This document shows, one piece after another, positions 42,792 to 51,408 of a stretch of 64,000 nt of DNA. A program made the translations under genes and the position numbers. The stretch lies in the NCBI GenBank assembly GCA_023206055.1, contig CP065366.1, positions 868,001 through 932,000 of the forward strand, in the 5' to 3' direction. How positions within the stretch are numbered: the first letter of the stretch is position 1; each line of letters begins with the position of its first letter. Under the pieces are notes generated by a model. The model was not told where the DNA came from, ran no database searches, and saw only the letters and a list, made by a program, of their open reading frames with translations. The stretch comes from Vibrio cyclitrophicus. Its GTDB lineage: Bacteria; Pseudomonadota; Gammaproteobacteria; Enterobacterales; Vibrionaceae.

Positions 42792-43685
42792 CTAATCTTG
42801 ATGATTCCAGCTATTTTCTCGTTCTTTAACCATTGCGAACAGCTTTTGGTTAGCGGGCACTTCTATTTGATGCTTAAGCGCAGTCTTTATAAGGTGCCCA
42901 GTAATGAAGTCGATCTCAGTCTTTCTTTGATAGAACATATCTTGCTTCATTGAAGAGTTGTTCTGTGCAGTGGCGTAAATAACCTTGTTGACGCTTGCTT
43001 CTAACTCATCAAATGAACAAGCAATACTTTCCGCCTGCATTACTTGCGTGAGTTCGTGAACGATGGAGTTTAGCGTTTCGCTGAAGTGTTGATCGGCCAG
43101 TTTCCCATTCTTGACCTGTTCCAATCCTGTCAGTGGGTTAATAGCGCAATTGATGGCGAGCTTAGTCCAAAGCGCAGTTTTTATCTCAGGGTTCCAATTC
43201 ACGGTCGGTAGAGCGTGTTCCAACACATTAACCAAAAAAGTGCATTGCTGACCTTTGAGGTTAAATGCTCCCAGCTGAGTTTGACCTAACCCTGTGTGAG
43301 AGACACTGTTACGGTCGGGTTTAAAGGCTGCTTGGGTGGTGGTCGCCAATACTACAGGATGAGCATCAATTTGAGCGGCTATCTCGTCTACTGCTCCCAT
43401 TCCGTTGTGCATGAACATCAGAATGGTGTCAGGGTCGAGATATTGAAGTAACGGAGTGGTGGCTTCTTTTACTTGCCAAGCCTTGACCGTGACGATCACT
43501 AAGTCACTCGCAGATAGCTTTTTGATACTGTTGTTACGGAAGGAAAGTGAATCTTGCTCATCCAATGATAGGTCTATAGAGGTGTCAGAAGAACGACTCC
43601 ACAAAGAGACATTATGACCAGCTTGAAGTAGTTTTATGGCCCACAAAGAACCAATAGCTCCGGGTCCAACAATCGTGATGTTCAC
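42792..43685 (-). CDS. panE: 2-dehydropantoate 2-reductase PanE
   Basis: NADPH-dependent ketopantoate reductase for pantothenate (coenzyme A) synthesis. 297 residues. Rossmann motif GPGAIGSLWAIKLLQAGHNV at residues 7-26. The conserved Lys lies in VTVKAWQVKEA, NGMGAVDEI follows, and the KLAINCAINPLTGLEQV segment is typical. About 85 bases separate it from csdA. Confidence 0.9.
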   Translation of the reverse strand: MNITIVGPGAIGSLWAIKLLQAGHNVSLWSRSSDTSIDLSLDEQDSLSFRNNSIKKLSASDLVIVTVKAWQVKEATTPLLQYLDPDTILMFMHNGMGAVDEIAAQIDAHPVVLATTTQAAFKPDRNSVSHTGLGQTQLGAFNLKGQQCTFLVNVLEHALPTVNWNPEIKTALWTKLAINCAINPLTGLEQVKNGKLADQHFSETLNSIVHELTQVMQAESIACSFDELEASVNKVIYATAQNNSSMKQDMFYQRKTEIDFITGHLIKTALKHQIEVPANQKLFAMVKERENSWNHQD

Positions 43686-43748
43686 AGCAATACCGAGATA
43701 AGAAAGTGATGCTGCAAGGATAGCGAGGCATTAAATGAAAGCAATAAA

Positions 43749-43772
43749 AAATGGCACCCGAGGGTGCCATTT
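43749..43772 (-). terminator. Rho-independent terminator after ompK
   Basis: AAATGGCACCC (43749-43759) / GGGTGCCATTT (43762-43772); on the minus strand a T run follows. Confidence 0.85.
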
Positions 43773-43795
43773 AGGAAGTTTTCTTAGAAGTTCGA

Positions 43796-44611
43796 TTAGA
43801 ACTTGTAAGTTACCGCAACGTAGTGACCTACGCCAGAAGAGTCTGCTTGTGAAGTCGCATCCCACGGAAGGTCTGCGCCATCTTCAAAACCGTATACATC
43901 GCTGTATAGTTTTAGACCGTAACCAACTGCGAAACGATCTGAGTGCCAGTAGATACCGTTGAACATTGCGCCGCCGTTGCTTACTTGAGCGTACTCATCT
44001 TTCATACCGAATTGGTAATCAATGTAACCTTGGTAAGAGATGAATGAACCGTTCTCGAAGAAGTAGAATGGTTTGAACCAGTTAGTCGAGATTTGGAAAC
44101 CGTTCCAATCTTTAACACCTGAATCGTATGTACCGTAAAGGTTTAGACCCATTTTACCGAACCATGGAACCATTACGTCAGAACCTAGACCAACTTTCTG
44201 AGTGTTAACACCACCGTTGTTACCATCCCACTCGAAAAGAGTTGAAAGGTATAGTTCTTCAACTGGACCGAAAGAAAGGTCTTTGCCAGTTAGGCCGTCA
44301 AGAGACATACGAGGAGCAAACTTCATGAAGATTTTGCCATCTTTGTCTGCTTTGTCGCTGCTTGAGTCTGATGTTAGGTTAAATACATCAACATAGCCGT
44401 AAAGATCGAAGATTCCAGAGCGACCACCAAATTCCATCTCTAGGTAATCATGAGTAGATTCATAAGGACCTTTCTCGTTGATTGCACCCATGATGTTGAA
44501 CTGCATCCACTTGTAATCATTTTTGTGGATGTCGCCGTCAGAATAATCCGCTGCCATTACTGGAGCAGAAGTTGCTGCAAGTAGGCCAAGAGTTAAAAGT
44601 GATTTACGCAT
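43796..44611 (-). CDS. ompK: OmpK, Tsx-like outer membrane channel
   Basis: 271 residues from ATG 44611. Signal peptide MRKSLLTLGLLAATSAPVMA, then ADYSDGDIHKNDYKWMQFNI, the typical start of vibrio OmpK. A beta-barrel of alternating aromatic strands follows, ending in VTYKF with a C-terminal Phe. OmpK is related to the nucleoside channel Tsx and is a known vibriophage receptor (KVP40). A CRP-like site lies 130 bases upstream. A 24-codon in-frame extension to 44683 lacks signal character, so I do not use it. Confidence 0.93.
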   Translation of the reverse strand: MRKSLLTLGLLAATSAPVMAADYSDGDIHKNDYKWMQFNIMGAINEKGPYESTHDYLEMEFGGRSGIFDLYGYVDVFNLTSDSSSDKADKDGKIFMKFAPRMSLDGLTGKDLSFGPVEELYLSTLFEWDGNNGGVNTQKVGLGSDVMVPWFGKMGLNLYGTYDSGVKDWNGFQISTNWFKPFYFFENGSFISYQGYIDYQFGMKDEYAQVSNGGAMFNGIYWHSDRFAVGYGLKLYSDVYGFEDGADLPWDATSQADSSGVGHYVAVTYKF

Positions 44612-44739
44612 AATGGAACTCTCTATGTTTGAAATAAGTAACCCGCTAATCCGTGCGTGTTTATATGTCCGAATGCCGAGCATAATAGCGATTTTGTTCT
44701 CAAATAAAAGTGAGACGGAGTGAAAATTGCAATTATTAT

Positions 44740-44755
44740 AGTGAGCTTGATCACA
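44740..44755 (-). promoter_or_regulatory. CRP binding site upstream of ompK
   Basis: TGTGA-TCAAGC-TCACT on the minus strand, nine of ten consensus positions of TGTGA-N6-TCACA, about 130 bases before the ompK start. Tsx of E. coli is also CRP-regulated. Confidence 0.7.
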
Positions 44756-44854
44756 CTAATGATCTAAATGATGGAACTTTAATGCATTAATGCATCTTGA
44801 TGCACTTTGGATTCTATTGATTTTGTGAGATATGATTATTTTGTAGATAAATAG

Positions 44855-45244
44855 GTGAAATACTGCGCTAAGCAAACGATTATACTAAATAGAGTGATAT
44901 GCATATCAAAATCAACAGGATTCTTTTCTAAGTATATTCTCACTAAAAATCACGCATTCAGTCCGCGGATCAACTCCGTCTTTGAATTATTTCTGACCAC
45001 AAATATGGGGTTCTTTGCTATCGATCCAGCATTAAGAGATATGAAATTCAAAGGTAACGTAGATGGTATTTGTATTGTAGCGAGAGCGTATTACTTGACC
45101 CTTACCGTTGCAAAAGCTTCATCTACTGGCACGATTGACGTTGCGCCCATTACTTTATCTGACGGTGTTGTTTATCAAGAGGTGGCGATTGTTGATTTGA
45201 TGGGAACTGGGTTTAACTTGACCTTCAGTGGCACAACAGACTAA
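44855..45244 (+). CDS. Orphan ORF, unknown, possibly a remnant
   Basis: A 129-codon frame. The stretch from ATG 45005 (about 79 residues, GFFAIDPALRDMKFKG then an alternating strand-like region TLTVAKASSTGTIDVAPITL and a Gly/Thr-rich end) reads like the C-terminal part of a protein; the upstream half looks random. No ribosome binding site is visible at either start. I do not recognise it. It may be a decayed or truncated gene, ending just before a bidirectional terminator. Confidence 0.3.
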   Translation: MKYCAKQTIILNRVICISKSTGFFSKYILTKNHAFSPRINSVFELFLTTNMGFFAIDPALRDMKFKGNVDGICIVARAYYLTLTVAKASSTGTIDVAPITLSDGVVYQEVAIVDLMGTGFNLTFSGTTD

Positions 45245-45261
45245 ACGTGACGACAGAACGT

Positions 45262-45292
45262 AAAAGAGGGTAGCTCAGTGCTACCCTCTTTT
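45262..45292. terminator. Bidirectional terminator
   Basis: AAAAGAGGGTAGC (45262-45274) / GCTACCCTCTTTT (45280-45292), perfect 13-base stem, T run on the plus side; also stops the ampG operon from the minus side. Confidence 0.9.
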
Positions 45293-45311
45293 GTTTTCTT
45301 TTCTTTTCATC

Positions 45312-46670
45312 TTACTCTTGGTTGTTTTTGGCTTTTTCTAATAGATCCGTGAAAAAGTGGCGCAACGAATAGAGCATGATCAAACTTGGTATCACCATAA
45401 GTGCGGTTAGGATAAAGAAGGTTGACCAATCATTGAGGTAATCAACCAGTTCACCACTGAAAGAGGCTAGCGTTGTCCGACCGAAGTTACCCAAGGATGC
45501 GAGTAAGGCATATTGGGTTGCTGAGAAGGCCTGCCCGGTTAGAAGCGTTAAGAAAGAGACAAAGGCTACGGTTGAAAAGGCGGTCGTGAAGTTGTCGACA
45601 ATGATCGTTGCCAAGAACAGCGTTTCACTAGGGCCGACCTGAGCAATCCATGCAAACATGAGGTTGCTGGCCGCCATTGCAACACCACCGATCATAAGAC
45701 CACGCACAATTCCGAACTTCACATTGAAGACACTGCCTAGCAAGGTGAAGAATATGGTCGCCCCCCAACCAATTAACTTCGAATAGTGTCCGATCTGTTC
45801 GTTACTAAAACCTATCTCTTTATAGAATGGTACAGACATCCGGCCTAAGAAGGCTTCACCTATTTTAAATAGGAAGACGAACAACAGTAGGGTAATGGCA
45901 ACTTGAACGCCGTTTCGTTTGAAGAAATCATAGAACGGTTCTAGCACTGTAACACTAAACCAAGCCACGACTTTCGAACCCACAACTTTATTGTGTCGCT
46001 GCTGTGCTTCTTTTTGTAGCGCTTCACGTTGTGTTGTTGGCTCACCGACAAATAAGGTGAATAGCATCAGAATAATCACAACGCCAGCCATTCCGTAGTA
46101 CACGCCATTCCAACCGATCGTATCGGCATTGATAAAGGCGAGATAACCCGGAAGAGAATAGCCCGTCCACCATCCCATCACAGCCATTGCGGATGCTTGT
46201 GGTAATTTTGATGATTCTGATTTTGGGAAGGTATCAATACGAAATGCATCAATCGCGACATCTTGAGTTGCAGAAGCAATCGCGATCCCAAGAGCAAGCA
46301 TTGAAGTGAACATCAAATCATTGGCAGGGTTGACTCCGGCAATGAATAGCGTGCAAATCAATACAAAGCTTTGGCATAGAAATATCCAACTGCGTCGTTG
46401 GCCCAGCATCGCATGTAGGATTGGCAGTTTTACTCGGTCAACCAATGGAGCCCATAGAAAGTTAATCGCATAGACGGCAAATACACTACCAAAGTAACCG
46501 ATGGCAGCGCGCGTTAAACCTGCATCTTTTAGCCAACCAGACATGTTGGATCCAATAAGAACCCATGGGAAGCCACTTGAACAGCCGAGCATAAACACCC
46601 AAAGTAGACGTTTATCTAGGTAGCTGCGGAAAGTCTGCATCCAAGAGAGAGAGGGAGTGCCTGATGACAT
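45312..46670 (-). CDS. ampG: AmpG-family muropeptide permease
   Basis: Major-facilitator inner membrane protein of 452 residues, about twelve helices, importing anhydro-muropeptides for recycling. Typical AmpG motifs are CSSGFPWVLIGSNMSGWLKDAGL near the N-terminus, FLWAPLVDRVKLP, GQRRSWIFLCQ and ATQDVAIDAFRID. It is the last gene of yajG-ppiA-ampG, an arrangement like E. coli yajG-ampG with ppiA inserted. Together with MltA and MltF in this window it covers murein release and re-import. Confidence 0.93.
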   Translation of the reverse strand: MSSGTPSLSWMQTFRSYLDKRLLWVFMLGCSSGFPWVLIGSNMSGWLKDAGLTRAAIGYFGSVFAVYAINFLWAPLVDRVKLPILHAMLGQRRSWIFLCQSFVLICTLFIAGVNPANDLMFTSMLALGIAIASATQDVAIDAFRIDTFPKSESSKLPQASAMAVMGWWTGYSLPGYLAFINADTIGWNGVYYGMAGVVIILMLFTLFVGEPTTQREALQKEAQQRHNKVVGSKVVAWFSVTVLEPFYDFFKRNGVQVAITLLLFVFLFKIGEAFLGRMSVPFYKEIGFSNEQIGHYSKLIGWGATIFFTLLGSVFNVKFGIVRGLMIGGVAMAASNLMFAWIAQVGPSETLFLATIIVDNFTTAFSTVAFVSFLTLLTGQAFSATQYALLASLGNFGRTTLASFSGELVDYLNDWSTFFILTALMVIPSLIMLYSLRHFFTDLLEKAKNNQE

Positions 46671-46723
46671 AGGGCGTCCTTGTATAGAAAAACGCCCTTA
46701 AGAAATAAGGGCGTTAGATTGGT

Positions 46724-47272
46724 TTACTTAAGAAGGGTCACTTTAGTTATGACGATTGGGTCGACAGGGATGTCTGACATGCGGCCCATTCGCTTGGTTG
46801 GAATCGTTGCCATCTTTTGAACAACATCAAAACCTTCAGTTACTTTGCCGAATACAGCGTAGCCTGCGTTACCACCTTTTGCGTTCAAGAAGTCATTATC
46901 TGAGAAGTTAATGAAGAACTGGCGAGTTGCAGAATCTGGCGCATTGGTACGAGCCATCGCGATTGTAGCTGTATCGTTTTTCAGGCCGTTACTGCCTTCA
47001 TTCTTGATAGGAGCATAAGTCGCTTGTTGATTCATCTCTTGATCGAAACCACCACCTTGCGCCATAAAGCCAGGAATCACACGGTGGAAGATAGTCCCCT
47101 CGTAGCTGCCATCTGCTACGTATTTAAGGAAGTTCTCAGCGCTAACTGGAGCTTGGTCTTGGTTTAGCTCAATAGTGAAGTCGCCTAATGTTGTTTCTAC
47201 GTTCACTTTAGGACCAGCCCAAACGCTCACGCTCACCAGCATTAATGCAATAGAAGATAGAATGCGACCCAT
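46724..47272 (-). CDS. ppiA: Periplasmic cyclophilin-type peptidyl-prolyl isomerase
   Basis: 182 residues with a signal peptide (MGRILSSIALMLVSVSVWA). The cyclophilin core is evident: FHRVIPGFMAQGGGF, TIAMARTNAPDSATRQFFINF, YAVFGKVTEGFDVV. It should act in the periplasm on outer membrane proteins. Its ATG overlaps the yajG stop by one base, so it is translated in tandem with yajG. Confidence 0.93.
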   Translation of the reverse strand: MGRILSSIALMLVSVSVWAGPKVNVETTLGDFTIELNQDQAPVSAENFLKYVADGSYEGTIFHRVIPGFMAQGGGFDQEMNQQATYAPIKNEGSNGLKNDTATIAMARTNAPDSATRQFFINFSDNDFLNAKGGNAGYAVFGKVTEGFDVVQKMATIPTKRMGRMSDIPVDPIVITKVTLLK

Positions 47273-47841
47273 TAGAAACGTTCCTTCATGTAAGTTTGTA
47301 GTTCTTGGTCATTGGCGATCTCTTTCAATACCAAGTTGATTACATCGTTAAGCACCATTGCGATATCATCGTTTGAAGCACTTAATGTACCAGTGCGCGT
47401 TGCAGTACCATTGAATGTTTTAACGAGCTTGCCTTCAGGTGTTTCAGCTGTGATTTCAAGTGTTACTTTACCGTCCATTTTGTTTTCCATAATGGTGTGT
47501 TCTACGGTAACGAGTGCTTCTTGAATCTCTAAAACAATCGAGTTTTCACTGTTTACGCTTGCACGGTAACCTTGCGACTCTAACTGTTGAGCTACAGCGT
47601 TTTCTAGAGAAATACGCATGTTTTGCTTAGCGTGAATTGGCTGAATGTTTGAACGGCCACTATCAACCAATGCAACATATTGAGCGGCACGAATATCTTT
47701 ACTGGTTAGTGTGTATGTTTTGCCTTGTACAAGGTTGCTTGAGCTTAGCGAAGCTTCTGGCATTACATTGATTTGTTCTTGCTGAGGGGCTGAACATGCT
47801 GTCAAAGCCATAATAGAAACAGCCAAAATCAGTTTTTTCAT
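47272..47841 (-). CDS. yajG: YajG-family lipoprotein
   Basis: 189 residues. Signal ends LTAC, so a lipoprotein. The body resembles E. coli YajG (PEASLSSSNLVQGKTYTLTSKDIRAAQYVALVD and a variable C-terminal part). Function unknown. First gene of the yajG-ppiA-ampG operon, and the same neighbour as in E. coli. Confidence 0.85.
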   Translation of the reverse strand: MKKLILAVSIMALTACSAPQQEQINVMPEASLSSSNLVQGKTYTLTSKDIRAAQYVALVDSGRSNIQPIHAKQNMRISLENAVAQQLESQGYRASVNSENSIVLEIQEALVTVEHTIMENKMDGKVTLEITAETPEGKLVKTFNGTATRTGTLSASNDDIAMVLNDVINLVLKEIANDQELQTYMKERF

Positions 47842-47907
47842 TCCTTTATCCTTTCTAAATTCACACCAGAAGCTCGGTATCTAAAATTCTTGTGAAGTCG
47901 TTTCTGC

Positions 47908-49059
47908 TTATTTATTAAAATTCGCAGGTTCTCTTGTTGCTTGTAATATCTCAAATTTTTGGTTTAGTTCAAGCGTTTCAACGTTAGCTTCACCAAATAG
48001 TCTTGCTAGTTTGACATCGTATCCGAGGTGTCGGTTACCAATAACAATTAATTTGCCTCCATTGCTTAGAACATGCTTTGCATCACAGAACATTTGCCAT
48101 GCAATGTGATCAGTAATCGCTTGTTGTTGGTGGAACGGTGGATTACACATAACCAAGTAGGTGCTGTTTTTCTTGAAGCCATCTAAACAGTTGTTGGCGA
48201 TAAACTGGAAGTTACCTTCCTCACCAAGGTTATCCTTGACGTTTTGGCGTGCCGATTCCACCGCCATGAAGCTCTCATCCACACAGGTGATACGAGCCTG
48301 AGGGTTTAATTGTCCTGCTTTAACACTCAATACACCGTTACCACAGCCTAGGTCGATGATATGACGTAGCTCAGGATCTTGTGGGATGTGCTCTAGCATA
48401 TAGCGAGCGCCTTGATCGAGTGCTTCCCCTGAGTAAACATTTGGTAAATTTTTCAGGCGGATATCTTCACCGTCCACATCCCACTCAACAAAAGGCTCTA
48501 CCGTTTGAATTGGCTGGCAGTTTGGCGACGAGAATATTAAGCGGTGTTTTTTCTTCGCTAACGAGGTTTTGGTTTCGCCTAGGTGTTTTTCGAACAGGTT
48601 AAGCGTAGAGGTGTGGATCTCTTTTACCTTGTTGACACCGATCACTTGGCAGCCTTCAGGCAAAGCTTGGCGTAGCTGACTCAATTGCCAAATGAGGTGA
48701 CGATTTGTTTTTGGCAGCTGCATGATCACAAGATCGATACCGTGTGGGATATCATCCATTGTGTTCAGGAAGTTCACTCGGTTGCTTTGATTACGTTGCA
48801 AGTTTTTCAGGGAACCACGGTGAGAGATAAATGAGTCACTCATCATCGTGACATCATGATCTTTCGAGAACCAGGTCGATAGGGCACCGAAGCTGTCGTT
48901 CATGATCAGGATGTGTTTGCCAGGTTCAATGTTCATTTCTTCAACGTGACTAATAATGTATTCGTCGCCTGCATCCCAAGCTTGAAGGGTTTCATTTGAA
49001 CGTTTAGGGAAACGATGTAAGGTCAAAGTTCTGTCGTGAAGGGTAAGTTCGGTTTTCAT
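47908..49059 (-). CDS. rlmG: 23S rRNA (guanine-1835-N2) methyltransferase RlmG
   Basis: SAM-dependent enzyme that methylates G1835 of 23S rRNA. 383 residues: an inactive N-terminal methyltransferase-like half, then the catalytic half with SAM motif IIDLGCGNGVLSVKAGQ and catalytic MCNPPFHQQQAITDH. Length and layout fit RlmG (RlmC/RsmC group). Confidence 0.94.
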   Translation of the reverse strand: MKTELTLHDRTLTLHRFPKRSNETLQAWDAGDEYIISHVEEMNIEPGKHILIMNDSFGALSTWFSKDHDVTMMSDSFISHRGSLKNLQRNQSNRVNFLNTMDDIPHGIDLVIMQLPKTNRHLIWQLSQLRQALPEGCQVIGVNKVKEIHTSTLNLFEKHLGETKTSLAKKKHRLIFSSPNCQPIQTVEPFVEWDVDGEDIRLKNLPNVYSGEALDQGARYMLEHIPQDPELRHIIDLGCGNGVLSVKAGQLNPQARITCVDESFMAVESARQNVKDNLGEEGNFQFIANNCLDGFKKNSTYLVMCNPPFHQQQAITDHIAWQMFCDAKHVLSNGGKLIVIGNRHLGYDVKLARLFGEANVETLELNQKFEILQATREPANFNK

Positions 49060-49233
49060 TGCTTGAGATACTTATGTAAGAAATAACAAAGATATTGTCT
49101 CAAATGCAGGCTGAACAAGATAGAAAAAACTCAACCAAACCCATGTCATTCGCTATGAAATACTCATACATTCGACTTGTTAGGGTTTATACTCACCTAA
49201 CAGATAATGCCAATACGTTATTAAGGAATCACA

Positions 49234-49542
49234 ATGATCCAAGAAGTTATCGAAACAAAATTGCACAATGAGTTTTCACCAAGTCATTTAAACGTGGTTA
49301 ATGAGAGCTATATGCACAATGTTCCGGCTGGTTCTGAGAGTCATTTCAAAGTAATTGTTGTCAGCGATGTGTTTGAAGGTTTGCGTCTCATTGCTCGTCA
49401 TCGAGCGGTAAATAAAGCGCTTTCAGAAGAACTAGCGAATAGTATTCACGCATTATCCATTCACACTTATACAAAAGATGAATGGATGAAGCAGCTAGAT
49501 AACGTGCCAGATAGCCCTATGTGCATGGGTGGCGGCAAGTAA
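49234..49542 (+). CDS. bolA: BolA-family protein
   Basis: 102 residues with the BolA fold: N-terminal IETKLHNEFSPSHLNVVNES, GSESHFKVIVVSDVFEGL, RHRAVNKALSEELANSIHALSIHTYT. BolA proteins work with monothiol glutaredoxins in iron homeostasis and influence cell shape. AAGGA is seven bases before the ATG. Single gene with a terminator. Confidence 0.94.
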   Translation: MIQEVIETKLHNEFSPSHLNVVNESYMHNVPAGSESHFKVIVVSDVFEGLRLIARHRAVNKALSEELANSIHALSIHTYTKDEWMKQLDNVPDSPMCMGGGK

Positions 49543-49563
49543 GAAAGCTCACGAATATAGAAT

Positions 49564-49585
49564 AGGTGGTTATGCCGCCTTTTTT
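49564..49585 (+). terminator. Rho-independent terminator after bolA
   Basis: AGGTGG (49564-49569) / CCGCCT (49575-49580) with one G-T pair, then a T run. Confidence 0.75.
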
Positions 49586-50062
49586 ATCGCAAAGCCTATG
49601 TGTTTTTCGTTGTTACATCACTCAAACTGATGGCAAGTTGAACGGCTAAAAATACCTACAATGAGTAATGTTTTTATTAACAGTGTTTCAACATAAATCG
49701 TAAAATATTACTTTGTGACAGAGTATTAATCTCTTGTTTAAAACACGATTCAAAAGCCAATTTATCTGTGCGGCTCGTCAAATTTATACATATTTGAGAG
49801 ACCATATGCTTCAAATCTCACCAAATAATGACCGTATTCAAGTTATTGATCATGGCATCAAGTTGTCAAAAAATGCTAGAATACCGCACCTGATAAATCT
49901 CACATAATACTTGTGATGATTTTATTAATGTGATGTTGCGATTCTGGTGCATTAAGTTTGCCAGAACCGGACACTGTAATGTCGTGTCTAAGGGCGATTT
50001 AAAACGTCCTGAATTTACGCAATTAAAAGAATCTTTTTCCCGATAAAGTAGTGCAAGTGCGT
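49586..50062 (+). other. nqr leader and promoter region, about 480 bases
   Basis: No gene found. TAGAAT at 49877-49882 is a possible -10 box; no good -35 seen. Leader hairpins are TTCTGG/CCAGAA in about 49940-49966 and GACAC/GTGTC just after it (about 49970-49989). These two stand about 75-120 bases before nqrA. A long structured leader suggests post-transcriptional control of the nqr operon. Confidence 0.4.
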
Positions 50063-51403
50063 ATGATTACAATAAAGAAGGGTTTGGATCTTCCTATCGC
50101 AGGAACTCCATCCCAGGTGATTAATGATGGTAAGTCCATCACTAAAGTCGCCTTGCTTGGCGAAGAGTACGTTGGTATGCGTCCTACGATGCATACTCGC
50201 GTTGGTGATGAAGTTAAGAAAGGCCAAGTTCTTTTTGCTGATAAAAAGAACCCAGGTGTTGTATTTACTTCTCCAGCAAGCGGTAAAGTTATTGAAGTGA
50301 ACCGTGGTGCTAAGCGTGTTCTTCAATCAGTAGTGATTGAAGTAGCAGGCAATGAGCAAATCACGTTCAATAGCTATGAAGCTGACCAATTAACAAGTCT
50401 TGACCGTGAAACGGTTAAAGCTCAGTTAATTGAGTCTGGCGCATGGACCGCTTTGCGAACTCGTCCGTTCAGCAAGGTTCCAGCAGTTGATTCTGAAACT
50501 CAGGCTATTTTCGTTACTGCTATGGATACTAATCCGCTAGCAGCTGAGCCAGAATTAGTCATTAACGAGCAGTCTGATGCTTTCGTTGCTGGTTTAGATC
50601 TTCTTTCAACTCTGACTAACGGTAAAGTGTACGTTTGTAAAAAAGGTACTAGCTTACCTCGTTCAGCTCAGTCTAACGTTGAAGAACATGTTTTTGATGG
50701 CCCACACCCTGCAGGTCTTGCAGGCACGCATATGCATTACCTATATCCGGTAAATGCACAAAATGTAGCGTGGAGCATTAACTACCAAGATGTTATCGCA
50801 TTCGGTAAGCTTTTCCTTACTGGTGAGATTTACTCTGAGCGTGTTGTTTCTCTGGCTGGTCCAGTGGTTAACAACCCACGTCTAGTTCGTACTCAAATTG
50901 GTGCTAGCCTTGAAGAGTTGACAGACAGCGAGTTAATGCCAGGCGAAGTTCGTGTGATTTCTGGTTCTGTACTTACGGGTACTGAAGCAACAGGTCCACA
51001 TGCTTTCCTTGGTCGTTACCATCAGCAAGTTTCTGTTCTACGTGAAGGTCGTGATAAAGAGCTATTCGGCTGGGCTATGCCTGGTAAGAACAAGTTCTCT
51101 GTTACTCGTTCATTCCTTGGTCACCTGTTTAAAGGTCAGTTGTTCAACATGACAACGACAACAAACGGTAGTGACCGCTCAATGGTTCCAATTGGTAATT
51201 ACGAGCGCGTTATGCCTCTAGATATGGAACCTACATTGCTGCTTCGTGATCTATGTGCAGGCGACATTGATAGTGCTCAAGCACTTGGTGCGCTAGAGCT
51301 AGACGAAGAAGATGTAGCATTGTGTACCTTTGTATGTCCAGGTAAGTACGAGTACGGTCAACTACTTCGTGAATGCCTAGATACGATTGAGAAGGAAGGG
51401 TAA
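50063..51403 (+). CDS. nqrA: Na+-translocating NADH:quinone reductase subunit A
   Basis: Peripheral quinone-binding subunit of the Na+ pump at the inner membrane. 446 residues from ATG 50063, as in V. cholerae; the frame extends four codons upstream. MITIKKGLDLPIAGTPSQ and GPHPAGLAGTHMHYLYPV are hallmarks. First gene of the nqrABCDEF operon; nqrB follows after five bases. Confidence 0.97.
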   Translation: MITIKKGLDLPIAGTPSQVINDGKSITKVALLGEEYVGMRPTMHTRVGDEVKKGQVLFADKKNPGVVFTSPASGKVIEVNRGAKRVLQSVVIEVAGNEQITFNSYEADQLTSLDRETVKAQLIESGAWTALRTRPFSKVPAVDSETQAIFVTAMDTNPLAAEPELVINEQSDAFVAGLDLLSTLTNGKVYVCKKGTSLPRSAQSNVEEHVFDGPHPAGLAGTHMHYLYPVNAQNVAWSINYQDVIAFGKLFLTGEIYSERVVSLAGPVVNNPRLVRTQIGASLEELTDSELMPGEVRVISGSVLTGTEATGPHAFLGRYHQQVSVLREGRDKELFGWAMPGKNKFSVTRSFLGHLFKGQLFNMTTTTNGSDRSMVPIGNYERVMPLDMEPTLLLRDLCAGDIDSAQALGALELDEEDVALCTFVCPGKYEYGQLLRECLDTIEKEG

Positions 51404-51408
51404 TTTTC

